Source of the DNA: Tsukamurella paurometabola
Lineage (GTDB): Bacteria; Actinomycetota; Actinomycetes; Mycobacteriales; Mycobacteriaceae
Assembly (NCBI RefSeq): GCF_900631615.1
Contig: NZ_LR131273.1
Span: forward strand, 186,001 to 250,000
DNA: 64,000 nt
Direction of reading: 5' to 3'
The position numbers and the translations under genes are program-made. Under the pieces are notes generated by a model that saw only the letters and a list, made by a program, of their open reading frames with translations, was not told the origin of the DNA and searched no databases. How positions within the stretch are numbered: the first letter of the stretch is position 1; each line of letters starts with the position of its first letter. This document shows, one piece after another, positions 13,118 through 24,128 of the stretch.

Positions 13118-13543
13118 TCACGGACGCTGGCGGCGCGGGCTCGGGCGCGACTCGAGCCAGGACTGGAACGCCGTGAGGCCGTCCCGCGCGAAGGCGAGCT
13201 CCGTCTCCCCGCCCGGGGTCACCGCGTGCACGATGACCATGTCGGGGTCGATGACGTCGAGCTCGGTGCCGTGCGGCGCGCGACGGCCGACGATCTCGGT
13301 CCCGTTGCGCGGCAGCGTCCAGCTGGGGCCGAGCCGCACGCTGGAGAGCCGGTAGTACTTCAGCTCGTGGTCGTCGTACCGGAGCGTGCCGTGGCGCCAG
13401 CCCTGCTCCTCCTGGGCCGGGAGGTACCGGAGGATGATCGGCACGCCGGCGACGCGGAGGCTGTAGAGACGCAGGGCGACGACCGCGCCGACGGCGAGCA
13501 GCACCAGGACGGCGACCACCGCGACGAAGACCACACCGCCCAT
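13118..13543 (-). CDS. DUF2550 family membrane-anchored protein
   Basis: This 141-residue protein has one N-terminal transmembrane helix (residues 3-24, nearly all Val/Ala/Leu) and a soluble domain with a GWRHGTLRYDDHELKYYRL segment typical of DUF2550. The family sits just downstream of atpC in Mycobacteriales (Rv1312 in M. tuberculosis). Its role is unknown. The ATG at 13543 is chosen because GAGGAG lies six bases upstream; the longer frame starting at 13609 would have to span the terminator hairpin. Transcription is probably read-through from the atp operon or its own weak promoter. Confidence 0.85.
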   Translation of the reverse strand: MGGVVFVAVVAVLVLLAVGAVVALRLYSLRVAGVPIILRYLPAQEEQGWRHGTLRYDDHELKYYRLSSVRLGPSWTLPRNGTEIVGRRAPHGTELDVIDPDMVIVHAVTPGGETELAFARDGLTAFQSWLESRPSPRRQRP

Positions 13544-13579
13544 CACGCGCTCCTCACTGCTCCGTGCCCGGATAGCAGG

Positions 13580-13616
13580 AAAGCCGGTGGCCCGTCTTGA
13601 CCGGGCCACCGGCTTT
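13580..13616 (-). terminator. atp operon terminator hairpin
   Basis: Fifteen-base perfect arms (13580-13594 and 13602-13616) with a seven-base loop lie 18 bases past the atpC stop. The distal arm ends in TTT on the minus strand but without a long U-run, so partial read-through into the DUF2550 gene is likely. Confidence 0.75.
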
Positions 13617-13634
13617 CACGCTGCTGCTTCTATG

Positions 13635-14018
13635 TTACTTGCCCGCGAGGAACTCGATCGCGCGCAGCTGTCCCTGCGCGGTCGCCTGCTCGTCGGACCC
13701 CTCCGCCGCCGCCTCGAGGGCGCGCCGGACCTCGGCCTCCTCCAGCGTGGAGGCCCATTCGGCCCCGTCCGCCAGCACGGTGACCTTCTCGCCGGTCACC
13801 GAGAGGAAGCCGCCGCGGATGGCCGCGGCCAGTCGCTCGCCGCCCACCGTGTCGATGGCGACAGCGCCACCGGTGGTGAGCTGGCCGAACAGCGGCTCGT
13901 GATGAGCCAGGACACCCAGCTCACCCTCCGTGGTCTGGGCGATGACGAAGGTCGCCTCGCCCGACCACAGCCGCTCCTCGACGGAGACGACCTCTACCTG
14001 AAACGCCGTGTCAGCCAC
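13635..14018 (-). CDS. atpC: ATP synthase F1 epsilon subunit
   Basis: This 127-residue epsilon subunit of the central rotor stalk couples gamma rotation to the c ring and can inhibit ATP hydrolysis. The beta-sandwich domain contains ELGVLAHHEPLFGQL and the conserved GGFLSV. A short C-terminal helical part follows, as in mycobacterial epsilon. The start is the GTG at 14018, seven bases after the atpD stop; sequence further upstream in that frame overlaps atpD. It is the last gene of the atp operon, followed by a strong hairpin. Confidence 0.95.
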   Translation of the reverse strand: MADTAFQVEVVSVEERLWSGEATFVIAQTTEGELGVLAHHEPLFGQLTTGGAVAIDTVGGERLAAAIRGGFLSVTGEKVTVLADGAEWASTLEEAEVRRALEAAAEGSDEQATAQGQLRAIEFLAGK

Positions 14019-14025
14019 TTGAAGG

Positions 14026-15489
<1,464 letters not shown>

Positions 15490-16410
15490 CTAGTTCGCGA
15501 GGGCGCCGGCGCCACCGACGATTTCGCTGATTTCCTGGGTGATCTGCGCCTGGCGGAGCTGGTTGGCCTCGCGGGAGAGCGAGACGGCCAGCTCGTTGGC
15601 GTTGTCGGTGGCCGCCTTCATGGCCGTACGACGGGCGGCGTTCTCCGACGCCGCCGAGTCGAGCAGGGCCGCGAAGACGCGGGTGGCGATGTACCGCGGC
15701 AGCAGCGAGGACAGCAGGCTGTCGGCGCTGGGCTCGAAGGTGAAGTTCCGGGCCACGGCCTCGTCCTCACCCGTCGCGTCGCTCTCCTCGACCACCAGCG
15801 GGGCCATGCGGCGCACCTCGGGGTTCTGCGAGAGCATCGACACGAAACGGGTGTACACGATGTGCAGCTCGTCCACGCCGTGCGTCTCCACACCGTCGAT
15901 CGTGACGTACTCCTGCGAGCCGGTCTCGAAGAGCTTCACCAGGGTCTCGGTCGCGGCGGTGGCGTCCGAGTGGTGCGGCTGCTGCGAGAACCCGGTCCAC
16001 GCGCCCGCGACGTCCTGCCCGCGGAACCGGAAGTAGTCCAGCCCCTTCTGGCCCATGACGTAGAGGACGGGCTCCTTGCCCTCGTCCTTGAGCAGCTGGA
16101 TCAGCTCGCGCGTCTCCCGCAGCACGTTGGAGTTGTAGCCGCCGCACATGCCGCGGTCCGACGACACGACGAGGATCGCCGCGCGCTTCGGGTTCGCCCG
16201 CTCGGTGAGGAGCGGGTGATCGAGCGAGCCCGACTTGCTGGCCAGCTCCGAGAGCACCGAGGTCATCTCCTCGGCGTAGGGCTTGGCGGCCGCGACTCGG
16301 GCCTGCGCCTTGGTGATCCGCGAGGTCGCGATCAGTTCCTGCGCCTTGGTGATCTTCTTGGTCGAGTTGACCGACCGGATCCGCGAGCGCAGCTCTCGGA
16401 TACTAGCCAT
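15490..16410 (-). CDS. atpG: ATP synthase F1 gamma subunit
   Basis: This 306-residue rotor shaft has the long N-terminal coiled-coil helix ([20 protein letters not shown]) and the C-terminal helix ([20 protein letters not shown]) that form the axle. The central Rossmann-like part has an acidic insertion around residues 205-225 ([11 protein letters not shown]). Length agrees with the slightly long mycobacterial gamma, where an extra loop helps limit ATP hydrolysis. The start ATG overlaps the end of atpA by eight bases, so the two are translationally coupled. Confidence 0.95.
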   Translation of the reverse strand: MASIRELRSRIRSVNSTKKITKAQELIATSRITKAQARVAAAKPYAEEMTSVLSELASKSGSLDHPLLTERANPKRAAILVVSSDRGMCGGYNSNVLRETRELIQLLKDEGKEPVLYVMGQKGLDYFRFRGQDVAGAWTGFSQQPHHSDATAATETLVKLFETGSQEYVTIDGVETHGVDELHIVYTRFVSMLSQNPEVRRMAPLVVEESDATGEDEAVARNFTFEPSADSLLSSLLPRYIATRVFAALLDSAASENAARRTAMKAATDNANELAVSLSREANQLRQAQITQEISEIVGGAGALAN

Positions 16411-18037
16411 TGCGCTTGACCTTGATCGTCTCGTGCTCGACGTCCTCGGCGGGGAGGGCGCCGGCCTCGGCCTCGTTCACCACGCGCGAGCCGTCCGAGG
16501 CGAGGAAGCTCTGCTTGAAGCGGTTGGTCTCGGCGACGAGGATCTCCGCCTGGTCCTTCTCGAGCACCTTGCCGCCCGCGATGGACTCGTAGACGCCGGC
16601 CGCGGCGTGGTGCAGGTGGCTCAGCAGCTCACCGTCGAACCGGCGCACGTCCTCGACGGGCACCGAATCGTAGTGGCCCTCGCCGCAGAGGTAGATCGAG
16701 ACGATCTCGTCCTCGACCGACGACGGGCTGTACTGGTCCTGCTTGAGCAGCTCGACCCAGCGGGCGCCACGCGCCAGCTGCGCCTTCGAGGCGTCGTCGA
16801 GGTCCGAGGCGAAGGCCGAGAAGGCCTCCAGCTCGCGGAACTGGGCGAGCTCGAGACGCAGCGAGCCCGAGACCTTCTTGAGGCCCTTGGTCTGCGCGGC
16901 GCCACCGACGCGGGACACCGAGGTACCGACGTTGATCGCGGGGCGGACGCCCTTGTTGAACAGGTCGGACTCGAGGAAGACCTGGCCGTCGGTGATCGAG
17001 ATAACGTTGGTCGGGATGAACGCCGAGACGTCGTTGGCCTTGGTCTCGATGATCGGCAGCGCGGTCATCGAGCCGCCGCCGAGGGCGTCGGACAGCTTGG
17101 CCGAGCGCTCCAGCAGGCGGGAGTGCAGGTAGAAGACGTCGCCGGGGTACGCCTCGCGGCCCGGCGGGCGGCGCAGCAGCAGCGAGATGGCGCGGTACGC
17201 CTCGGCCTGCTTGGACAGGTCGTCGAAGACGATGAGGACGTGCTTGCCCTGGTACATCCAGTGCTGGCCGATCGCCGAGCCGGTGTACGGGGCGAGCCAC
17301 TTGAAGCCGGCCGAATCGGACGCGGGGGCCGCGACGATGGTCGTGTACTCCATGGCGCCGGCCTCGTCGAGCGCGGCCTTCACGCCGGCGATCGTCGAGC
17401 CCTTCTGGCCGATGGCGACGTAGATGCAGCGGACCTGCTTGGTCGGATCGCCCGACTCCCAGTTCGACTTCTGGTTCAGGATGGTGTCGACGCAGACGGC
17501 GGTCTTGCCGGTCTTGCGGTCACCGATGACCAGCTGGCGCTGGCCGCGGCCGATGGCGGTCATGGCGTCGATCGCCTTGATGCCGGTGGCGAGGGACTCC
17601 TCGACCGGCTGGCGCTCGAGCACGGTGGCGGCCTGCAGCTCGAGGACGCGCTGCTCCTCGGCCTCGATGTCGCCCAGGCCGTCGATCGGCTGGCCGAGCG
17701 GGTTGACCACGCGGCCCAGGAACTTGTCGCCCACGGGCACGGACAGCACGTCGCCGGTGCGGCGGACCTGCTGGCCCTCCTCGAGCGACTCGTAGTTACC
17801 GAGGATGACGGCGCCGATCTCGTCCTCGTCGAGGTTCAGGGCCACGCCGAGCACCCCGCCGGGGAACTCGAGCAGCTCATTCGCCATCGCGCCGGGGAGC
17901 CCGGTCACGTGGGCGATGCCGTCGGCGGTGTCGGAGACGGTGCCGATCTCCTCGCGGGAGGCGTCGGCCTCGAACGTCGAGACGTACTGCTCGATCGCGC
18001 CCTTGACGTCGTCGGTTGAGATCGTCAACTCAGCCAT
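16403..18037 (-). CDS. atpA: ATP synthase F1 alpha subunit
   Basis: This 544-residue non-catalytic nucleotide-binding subunit has Walker [10 protein letters not shown] at about residue 170 and the arginine-finger region in [13 protein letters not shown]. After the helical domain the protein continues with about 35 acidic/polar residues ([20 protein letters not shown] onward) not found in E. coli. This matches the C-terminal extension of mycobacterial alpha that suppresses ATPase activity. The ATG at 18037 is 47 bases after the b-delta gene. The much longer frame upstream of it is antisense-free read-through of that gene in another frame and is not coding. Confidence 0.97.
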   Translation of the reverse strand: MAELTISTDDVKGAIEQYVSTFEADASREEIGTVSDTADGIAHVTGLPGAMANELLEFPGGVLGVALNLDEDEIGAVILGNYESLEEGQQVRRTGDVLSVPVGDKFLGRVVNPLGQPIDGLGDIEAEEQRVLELQAATVLERQPVEESLATGIKAIDAMTAIGRGQRQLVIGDRKTGKTAVCVDTILNQKSNWESGDPTKQVRCIYVAIGQKGSTIAGVKAALDEAGAMEYTTIVAAPASDSAGFKWLAPYTGSAIGQHWMYQGKHVLIVFDDLSKQAEAYRAISLLLRRPPGREAYPGDVFYLHSRLLERSAKLSDALGGGSMTALPIIETKANDVSAFIPTNVISITDGQVFLESDLFNKGVRPAINVGTSVSRVGGAAQTKGLKKVSGSLRLELAQFRELEAFSAFASDLDDASKAQLARGARWVELLKQDQYSPSSVEDEIVSIYLCGEGHYDSVPVEDVRRFDGELLSHLHHAAAGVYESIAGGKVLEKDQAEILVAETNRFKQSFLASDGSRVVNEAEAGALPAEDVEHETIKVKRNG

Positions 18038-18084
18038 GAGTACTCGTTTCCCTCTTTTGTGTTCTGGGTGGAAGTTTGTGTGTG

Positions 18085-19431
18085 TTAGCGGGGCAGCTGG
18101 TCGGCGGCCTTGTCGAGGCGCGACGCGATGTCGGCCTCGATGACCTCGTTGCCCACCGTGATGCGCAGGCCGCCCAGGAGCTCGGCGACGACCTCGGTCT
18201 GCACCGCGATCTTGCGCTGGTAGATGCGGGCCAGCAGATCCGCCGTGCGGGTCCGCTGGGCGTCGGTCAGGGCGACCGCCGACTCGACGACGGCGACGGA
18301 CTCGCCGCGCCGGGCCGCAGCCAGGTCGGCGATCGACGCGACGGCGGCGTCCACGCGGCCGACGCGCACGAGGCGCACCGTCTGGCGCAGCAGAGCCGCG
18401 GTGAACTCGTTCACCTTGCCACCGAAGACCTTGTCCAGCAGCGCGATGCGGGTCGCGGCCGGGACGCGGGTGTCGGACAGGGCCGCGGTCAGCTCCGGCT
18501 CGCCCTCGAGGATGCGTCCCGCGCGGAACAGCTCGTCCTCGGTCTCGTCCAGCGAACCCGCGCGCTCGGCGCCGAGCAGCACGGCCACGCGGGCCTGGCG
18601 CTCGACGGCGGTCACGAAGTCGGCGGGGGCCGACCACTTCGCCGCCGCGGCGTCCTGCACGAAGGCGTTGGCCTCGGCGCTGATCTTGCCGCCGAAGAGG
18701 TTCTCGACCAGCGTCCGCTTGGCCTCGGGGGCCTCGGCCGACTCGGCGAGGTGCTTGCGCAGCACCGGCTGCTCGCCCAGCACGTTGACCACGTCGGCGA
18801 GGTCGTCGGCGACCCGGGCCAGCGCGGGCTGGTCGAGGCCGGCGGTGCGCTGGTCGAAGCCGGCGGCCAGGGACCGCACGGCGTCGCGGCTCGCGGCGCG
18901 CAGCGACCGGGTGCCGATGCGATCGGCCTCGCTGACGCGCACGTCGTCGGCGCCCTCGGTCATCGACTCGAGCTCGTCGAGCGCGCGGTCCACGGACGTG
19001 ACCTGATTGGCGGGGTCGCTGAGGTGGTCGCGGACGAGGCGCCCGGCCACGTCGACCGCCTCGGCGCCCAACCCGGCGCGCAGGCCGCGCACCAGGTTGC
19101 TGCGGTTGAGCGCGATCTGGCCCTGGCCGTGCTCGCCGATCCGGGCGACCTCGCGCTCGGTCTGCGCGCGCAGCTCCTCGCGGATCGCGTCGGCGTCGCC
19201 ACGGGCCTCGTCGCGGATCTGGCTGCCCTCGCGGGCGGCGTCGGAGCGTGCCCGCTCCCCCGCCTGTCCCGCCTGCGCCAGCTTCTCCTGCGCGATGCGC
19301 GACTCCTCGAGCTGCGCCCGGACGGTGTCCTGACGCTCCTTCATGAGTCGCTTCACCGGCGGGACGACGAACTTCCACAGGACGAAGAGGATGACCGCGA
19401 AGGCGATCAGGTTGCCGATAAAGACACCCAT
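18085..19431 (-). CDS. atpH: ATP synthase fused b'-delta subunit
   Basis: This is a 448-residue fusion typical of Mycobacteriales. Residues 4-22 form a membrane helix ([16 protein letters not shown]) and residues 25 to about 165 an alpha-helical b-like stalk. The rest is a delta subunit domain (for example the [15 protein letters not shown] segment and a C-terminal [19 protein letters not shown]). It links the Fo membrane part to the top of F1 as the peripheral stator, partnering the separate b subunit. Its ATG follows the atpF stop with no spacer (TAAATG), indicating tight translational coupling. Confidence 0.95.
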   Translation of the reverse strand: MGVFIGNLIAFAVILFVLWKFVVPPVKRLMKERQDTVRAQLEESRIAQEKLAQAGQAGERARSDAAREGSQIRDEARGDADAIREELRAQTEREVARIGEHGQGQIALNRSNLVRGLRAGLGAEAVDVAGRLVRDHLSDPANQVTSVDRALDELESMTEGADDVRVSEADRIGTRSLRAASRDAVRSLAAGFDQRTAGLDQPALARVADDLADVVNVLGEQPVLRKHLAESAEAPEAKRTLVENLFGGKISAEANAFVQDAAAAKWSAPADFVTAVERQARVAVLLGAERAGSLDETEDELFRAGRILEGEPELTAALSDTRVPAATRIALLDKVFGGKVNEFTAALLRQTVRLVRVGRVDAAVASIADLAAARRGESVAVVESAVALTDAQRTRTADLLARIYQRKIAVQTEVVAELLGGLRITVGNEVIEADIASRLDKAADQLPR

Positions 19432-19944
19432 TTAGTTCTTCACCACCTTGTCGCTCGAGAGTGCATCCAGCTTCGCCTTGAGGGCCGGGTCCTGCGTGAC
19501 GTCGAAGCCGAGCACGCGGCTCGCCAACGACGCCGAGAGCGGAGCGAGATCGGCGCGCGCCGCCGCGGCCGCGGACTCGCCCGCGGCGCGCAGCTGCTCG
19601 GTCTTCTCCCGCGTGATCGCGTCCGCCTCGGCCGCAGCCCGCTGCTTCTGCTCCTCCATCGAGACGCGGCCGGTGGCGCGCGCCTCGTCGCGGATGCTGC
19701 CGGCCTCACCGCGTGCGGAAGCGATTCCGGCGCGGTACTCCGACTCGGCGTCCTCGAACCCCTTGGCCGCGGCGCGACCGTCGTTGGCGGTCTGGTGGAT
19801 CATCTTTTCGCGATCGTCCAGGACCTTCTGGATGGAAGGTGCCACGAAGAACCAGATCACTCCGAGCACGATCAAGAAGATGATCAGGCACGAGAGGAAG
19901 GTTCCCGCGGTGGGGAGGAGGAAGTTACCCTCAGCGAGCTGCAT
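19432..19944 (-). CDS. atpF: ATP synthase Fo b subunit
   Basis: This 170-residue stator subunit has a short periplasmic N-terminus and one membrane helix (residues 14-36, [19 protein letters not shown]). A long charged amphipathic helix then dimerises with the b' part of the fused subunit. Length is typical. It starts 30 bases after the atpE stop, and its own stop codon abuts the start of the b'-delta gene. Confidence 0.95.
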   Translation of the reverse strand: MQLAEGNFLLPTAGTFLSCLIIFLIVLGVIWFFVAPSIQKVLDDREKMIHQTANDGRAAAKGFEDAESEYRAGIASARGEAGSIRDEARATGRVSMEEQKQRAAAEADAITREKTEQLRAAGESAAAAARADLAPLSASLASRVLGFDVTQDPALKAKLDALSSDKVVKN

Positions 19945-19973
19945 GACGTCAGTTCCCGTTTCTTACGAGCGAG

Positions 19974-20219
<246 letters not shown>

Positions 20220-20297
20220 TTATCTTTTCCCTTTCGGTTTCTGGTAGTCGGCCTACCAGGGTCTACTCGTCCGTGGCCCGTGCGGGCCGCGAACAGG

Positions 20298-21050
20298 TCA
20301 GTGGTGTTCCTTCTCCATTGCGGTGGAGAAGTACAGGATGGTCAGGAGCGAGAAGATGAACGCCTGGATGAGACCGACGAAGAGCTCGAAGGACTTCCAC
20401 AGGGAGTTCGGGAACCAGAGGATGTAGGCCGGCAGCAGCGCGATGACCGCGACCATGACCGTGCCGGCGAAGACGTTGCCGAAGAGTCGCAGCGCGAGCG
20501 AGAGCGGCTTGGAGACGAGCTCCTCGATCACGTTGATGGGCGCCAGGCCGATCGCGTGGCCCTTCACGACCTTGGCCGGGTAGCCGAAGATGCCGTGGGT
20601 GCGGAAGCCGGCGAAGTGGTAGCCCAGGTAGACGACGAGCACGAGCGCGTAGACGAAGCTGACGTCGGCCGCCGGCGGGAGGAAGATCTCCGACGGGGTG
20701 CCGCCCTCACCGGAGTACTGCTGCGGCAGCACGGCGAGCCAGTTCGCGAACAGGATCAGCGAGAACAGCGCGATCGCGAGCGGCAGCAGGAACGGCGCCA
20801 CCTTCATGCCGATCGCGGACTCGATCTGACCGCGGAGCTGGATGGTGATGGCCTCCCAGAACAGCTGCACACCGCTGGGCACGCCGGTCGAGGTGACCTT
20901 CGCCTTGAGGATGAACGCCAGGATCAGGACGATCGCCGCCGCGATGGCCGTGGCCAGGATCGTGTCCCAGTGAAAGGTCATGCCCCACAACTCGAACGAC
21001 TTGTAGTGGGCGACCTTGATCGCGCCCTCGGCGTACAGATTGGTGTTCAT
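20298..21050 (-). CDS. atpB: ATP synthase Fo a subunit
   Basis: This 250-residue membrane subunit provides the two proton half-channels. It has five or six membrane helices. The essential Arg lies in LSLALRLFGNVFAG at about residue 187, and the conserved C-terminal helix FVGLIQAFIFSLLTILYFS follows. The start ATG at 21050 overlaps the atpI stop (ATGA), showing coupling. The longer frame to 21320 overlaps atpI and is rejected. Confidence 0.95.
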   Translation of the reverse strand: MNTNLYAEGAIKVAHYKSFELWGMTFHWDTILATAIAAAIVLILAFILKAKVTSTGVPSGVQLFWEAITIQLRGQIESAIGMKVAPFLLPLAIALFSLILFANWLAVLPQQYSGEGGTPSEIFLPPAADVSFVYALVLVVYLGYHFAGFRTHGIFGYPAKVVKGHAIGLAPINVIEELVSKPLSLALRLFGNVFAGTVMVAVIALLPAYILWFPNSLWKSFELFVGLIQAFIFSLLTILYFSTAMEKEHH

Positions 21051-21460
21051 GACTGCTGGCGAAGCCCTTTCAGAACGGGGATGACGGTGTTCAGGACGAG
21101 GACGATCTGACCCACGGCGAGGCCGAAGATCACGCCCAGCCCATCGGGCCGGAAGAAGTAGGCGATCACGATCGCAATGACGGAGACGACGCCGAGCCGG
21201 ACCATCGAGTTGACGGCGACCGGGGCCTTGCGGGGCTCGTTCTCCGCGGTGACGGTGGCGACCTTGAGCACGGCCAGCTTGGCGTTGAGCACGGAGAGCA
21301 GGCCGCCGAGCAGGAACCACGCGGCGAACCAGGGGTGACCGAAGGCGGTGCCGACGCCGGCCGCGATCACGGTCAGGCCGAGCACGATGACGATCGGGTT
21401 CACGAAGCTCACGACGGAACGGCCGACCTGGCCATCGACGGAGGGGGCGGGCGTCGTCAT
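21047..21460 (-). CDS. atpI: AtpI-like assembly protein of ATP synthase
   Basis: This 137-residue membrane protein has four predicted helices (about residues 20-40, 43-60, 83-103 and 108-130). It is the first gene of the atp operon, in the position of atpI/Rv1303. Proteins of this kind help assemble the c ring or stabilise Fo but are poorly conserved, so the call relies on size, helices and position. It starts with ATG at 21460 and its stop overlaps atpB. Confidence 0.85.
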   Translation of the reverse strand: MTTPAPSVDGQVGRSVVSFVNPIVIVLGLTVIAAGVGTAFGHPWFAAWFLLGGLLSVLNAKLAVLKVATVTAENEPRKAPVAVNSMVRLGVVSVIAIVIAYFFRPDGLGVIFGLAVGQIVLVLNTVIPVLKGLRQQS

Positions 21461-21643
21461 GTCCCCTCCTTCGGGGTCAGGGTCGCTCCAGCGAAGGTCT
21501 CGCGGCGACCGGGGGCGGCGTCTGCCGAATCCGTAGCGTGGGTCACATCACGGATTCTTTGTGATTGGCTGAGACTCTACCAAGAAGTAGGGGCACTCCC
21601 CACATCGGGTCCGTGCAGTGATCCCGCCGATCAACTACACACG

Positions 21644-21649
21644 ATAGTA
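21644..21649 (-). promoter_or_regulatory. candidate -10 element for the atp operon
   Basis: In the 210-base gap between wecA and atpI the minus strand has a strong -10 TACTAT. There is no clear -35 17 bases upstream. A second weaker -10 (TAGAGT) lies nearer atpI, around 21575-21580. Both are guesses from consensus; no gene is seen in this gap. Confidence 0.3.
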
Positions 21650-21670
21650 CAACAGGACACCCGTCCTGCG

Positions 21671-22873
21671 TTACCGGGCTCCCGTCTTGGGCGATGTATC
21701 TGACCTCGCGCTTTCGGAGTAGCGTTCCCGCAACCGCGGCACGATTCGGGGCACGACGGTGAACACGAGCGCGCACAGCAGACCCGCCCCGAACAGCGGT
21801 GCGATCAGCGTCGGCGGCAGCATCGTGGACGCGGCGGCACTCAGGCCCAGCACACCCACCCACAGGTAGATGACCACCACGACGCGACGCTGACTGTGCC
21901 CGATCTGCAGGAGCCGATGATGCAGATGCATCTTGTCGGCGGTGAACGGGTGCACGCCGGCCCGCGTGCGGCGCACGACGGCCAGCAACAGGTCGAGCAT
22001 CGGCACGAACATCACCGCGACGGCGAGCAGGAGCGGGAGCAGCAGCGCGAAGATGTCCGTCGTTCCGTAGGCGTTCTGCGAGATGCGCCCCGAGGCCGAC
22101 GTCGACGCCGCCGCCAGGGTCAGGCCGAGCAGCATCGACCCCGAATCGCCCATGAAGATGCGGGCCGGCTGGAAGTTGTGGGGCAGGAAGCCCATGCAGG
22201 CGCCAAACAACGCCGCAGTAATAAGGGCCGGGGGGTACGACGGTGCGTCGCCGCCCGAGTCGAACATCAGGCCCACCGAGAAGACGAGGATCGCCAGCGC
22301 GGCCAGCGCCGCGACGCCTGCCAGAAGGCCGTCCAGGCCGTCGATGAAGTTCATGGCGTTGACCGTCGCGACGGTGACGACGACGGTCAGCAGGCCGGCC
22401 TGCAGTTGATCGAGCACCACGGTGGTGTTGATGCCGGGCACGTAGACCACGTTCCAGGCGACGCCCATCACCACGAGGAGCGCCGCCGCGAAGATCTGGC
22501 CGACCAGCTTCGTCAGCGCGTCCACGCCCCAGCGGTCGTCGATGATCCCGACGACCACGATGACGGCGCCCGCGACGAGGACCGCGACGGCGTCCTTCGA
22601 GTACGCGAAGCCCCGGGTGAGCGCGGGCAGCTGCGCCGCGAGGAAGATCCCCGCGACCATTCCCACGTAGATGCCCACTCCGCCGAGGCGCGGCGTGGGC
22701 ACGACGTGGACGTCGCGTGCGCGGGGAACCGCGACCGCCCCGAAGCGCGTCGCGAGGACGCGGACCATCGAGGTGGCGAAGAACGTGACAACAGCGGCTG
22801 TCAGTCCGACGACCAACAGCTCCCGCATCGGGACTCCGGCGGCGCCGGCACCGACGACCGGTCCGCCCAGCAT
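21671..22873 (-). CDS. wecA: UDP-GlcNAc:decaprenyl-phosphate GlcNAc-1-phosphate transferase WecA (Rfe)
   Basis: This 400-residue membrane enzyme, with about 11 helices, makes decaprenyl-P-P-GlcNAc, the lipid on which the arabinogalactan linker is built. Family motifs are all present: the Asp pair in GIIDDRWG, NAMNFIDGLDGL, FMGDSGSM and the cytoplasmic HLHHRLLQIGHS loop for UDP-sugar binding. Start choice is uncertain: ATG 22873 or, four codons earlier, GTG 22885. In M. tuberculosis the homologue (Rv1302) lies between sua5 and the atp operon. Here the atp side is kept, but the sua5 side is interrupted by the divergent mce operon. Confidence 0.93.
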   Translation of the reverse strand: MLGGPVVGAGAAGVPMRELLVVGLTAAVVTFFATSMVRVLATRFGAVAVPRARDVHVVPTPRLGGVGIYVGMVAGIFLAAQLPALTRGFAYSKDAVAVLVAGAVIVVVGIIDDRWGVDALTKLVGQIFAAALLVVMGVAWNVVYVPGINTTVVLDQLQAGLLTVVVTVATVNAMNFIDGLDGLLAGVAALAALAILVFSVGLMFDSGGDAPSYPPALITAALFGACMGFLPHNFQPARIFMGDSGSMLLGLTLAAASTSASGRISQNAYGTTDIFALLLPLLLAVAVMFVPMLDLLLAVVRRTRAGVHPFTADKMHLHHRLLQIGHSQRRVVVVIYLWVGVLGLSAAASTMLPPTLIAPLFGAGLLCALVFTVVPRIVPRLRERYSESARSDTSPKTGAR

Positions 22874-23116
22874 CTCGATGTGCACGCGTGCGAATCTACT
22901 CCCCCTCGGCCGGGGCCCAGGCCGTCCGGGCGCGGCCCCCGCGATCGGGCCCCAGGAGAACCCTGTCTGACCTGAGCCGATGGACAACGGCTGTGGGCGT
23001 GCCCGTTTGTTACTGACGAGTCGCTCACTCACCTCCGGCGAAGCAGGCCAATGACGCACATCACTCCACCGACCGTTATAGTGTCCTCGGTCATACACCT
23101 GAGAGTTCGATATACG

Positions 23117-23136
23117 GACCACAGTGTGACCACAGT
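23117..23136 (+). promoter_or_regulatory. direct repeat upstream of yrbEA, possible operator
   Basis: The 9-base sequence gaccacagt occurs twice, at 23117-23125 and 23128-23136, with an 11-base period (one helical turn). It lies between a possible -10 (TATAGT, 23077-23082) and the ribosome binding site GAGGAG of yrbEA. Its position just before the first mce-locus gene suggests a regulator site; no regulator is encoded next to it. The rest of 22874-23154 has no gene. Confidence 0.4.
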
Positions 23137-23154
23137 CGAGAGGAGACGTTCGCG

Positions 23155-24012
23155 GTGACGCAATCCGTTGCGCAGGGCGCGGCACCTGCCAAGCGACCTT
23201 CCTATTGGTCCATCATCAGCAAGAACTTCTCCAGCACCGTCGTCGATTCCATCCGGACCATCGGCCGCAGCGTCCGCATGCTCATCATGTCGCTGGTGGC
23301 GCTGGTGACCGACACGGTCCGCGGCAGGCTGCAGTGGAAGGAGGCGCTGAACCAGATCTGGTACATGATCGGCGTCACCTCCGTCCCCGGCGTGCTCATC
23401 GCCGTTCCCTTCGGCATCGTCATCTCGATCCAGGTCGGCAACATCATCTCCCAGCTCGGCGCCGACTCCCTCTCGGGCGCCACGGGCGGCCTGGCCGTCA
23501 TCACGCAGGGTGCGCCGATCGCGACGGGCCTTCTCCTCGCCGGCGCCGGCGCCTCGGCCATCGCCGCCGACCTCGGCGCGCGCACCATCCGCGAGGAGAC
23601 GGACGCCATGCGCGTCATGGGCATCAACCCGCTCAACCGCCTCGTCGTCCCCCGCCTGCTCGCCGCGTGGATCGTCGCGCCGCTGCTCAACATCCTGGTG
23701 ATCGCCGTCGGCACCATCTCCGGCTACCTCGTGGCGGTCGGCGGCCAGGGCGTCACGCCCGGCGCGTACTGGCTGTCCTTCGGCTCCTTCGCCCATCCCG
23801 TCGACGTGTGGATCTCGCTGGTGAAGTCCATCATCTTCGGCACCGTGATCGCGATCATCGGCTGCCAGCGCGGCCTCGAGGCCCGCGGCGGCTCGCGCGG
23901 CGTCGCCGACGCGGTGAACGCCACCGTCGTCCTCTCGTTCGTCGTCATCTTCGCGTTGAACCTGCTCATCACGCAGGTCACGACGATGTTCTTCCCCATG
24001 CAGGTGGGCTGA
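23155..24012 (+). CDS. yrbEA: YrbE/MlaE-type permease, first of the mce operon
   Basis: This 285-residue inner-membrane permease, with five or six helices, is part of an Mce lipid-import ABC system. The MlaE family core is seen in GVLIAVPFGIVISIQVGN, the IREETDAMRVMGINP amphipathic coupling segment that contacts the ATPase, and the C-terminal helix. The GTG start at 23155 has GAGGAG ten bases upstream. It pairs with YrbEB to form the transporter channel. The ATPase (MceG type) is not in this window. The reading frame ends MQVG-stop, and this ending is copied twice in the spacer that follows. Confidence 0.93.
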   Translation: MTQSVAQGAAPAKRPSYWSIISKNFSSTVVDSIRTIGRSVRMLIMSLVALVTDTVRGRLQWKEALNQIWYMIGVTSVPGVLIAVPFGIVISIQVGNIISQLGADSLSGATGGLAVITQGAPIATGLLLAGAGASAIAADLGARTIREETDAMRVMGINPLNRLVVPRLLAAWIVAPLLNILVIAVGTISGYLVAVGGQGVTPGAYWLSFGSFAHPVDVWISLVKSIIFGTVIAIIGCQRGLEARGGSRGVADAVNATVVLSFVVIFALNLLITQVTTMFFPMQVG

Positions 24013-24015
24013 CCC

Positions 24016-24069
24016 GTGCCCCACCCCCGCTGGACCCGTCCCGCTGCACCCCGGACGCAGGTGGGCTGA
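24016..24069 (+). CDS. 17-codon micro-ORF 1 in the yrbEA-yrbEB spacer
   Basis: A GTG start three bases after the yrbEA stop opens a 17-codon frame (encoding a Pro/Arg-rich MPHPRWTRPAAPRTQVG) that ends QVG-stop, the same ending as YrbEA. It is followed after two bases by the ATG of a second micro-ORF. The arrangement looks like a duplicated stop/restart cassette. Whether the peptide is made or matters is unknown. It may simply relay ribosomes to yrbEB. Confidence 0.4.
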   Translation: MPHPRWTRPAAPRTQVG

Positions 24070-24071
24070 CC

Positions 24072-24125
24072 ATGCCCCACCGCACCGCCCACCCGACCGT
24101 CTCCGTCCCTGAACAGGTGAGCTGA
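24072..24125 (+). CDS. 17-codon micro-ORF 2 in the yrbEA-yrbEB spacer
   Basis: An ATG start two bases after micro-ORF 1 opens another 17-codon frame (MPHRTAHPTVSVPEQVS). It ends with TGA three bases before the ATG of yrbEB. Both peptides begin MPH and end QV plus a small residue, and the two units are 57 and 56 bases long, so they arose by tandem duplication. A function in translational coupling is inferred from spacing only. Confidence 0.4.
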   Translation: MPHRTAHPTVSVPEQVS

Positions 24126-24128
24126 TCC

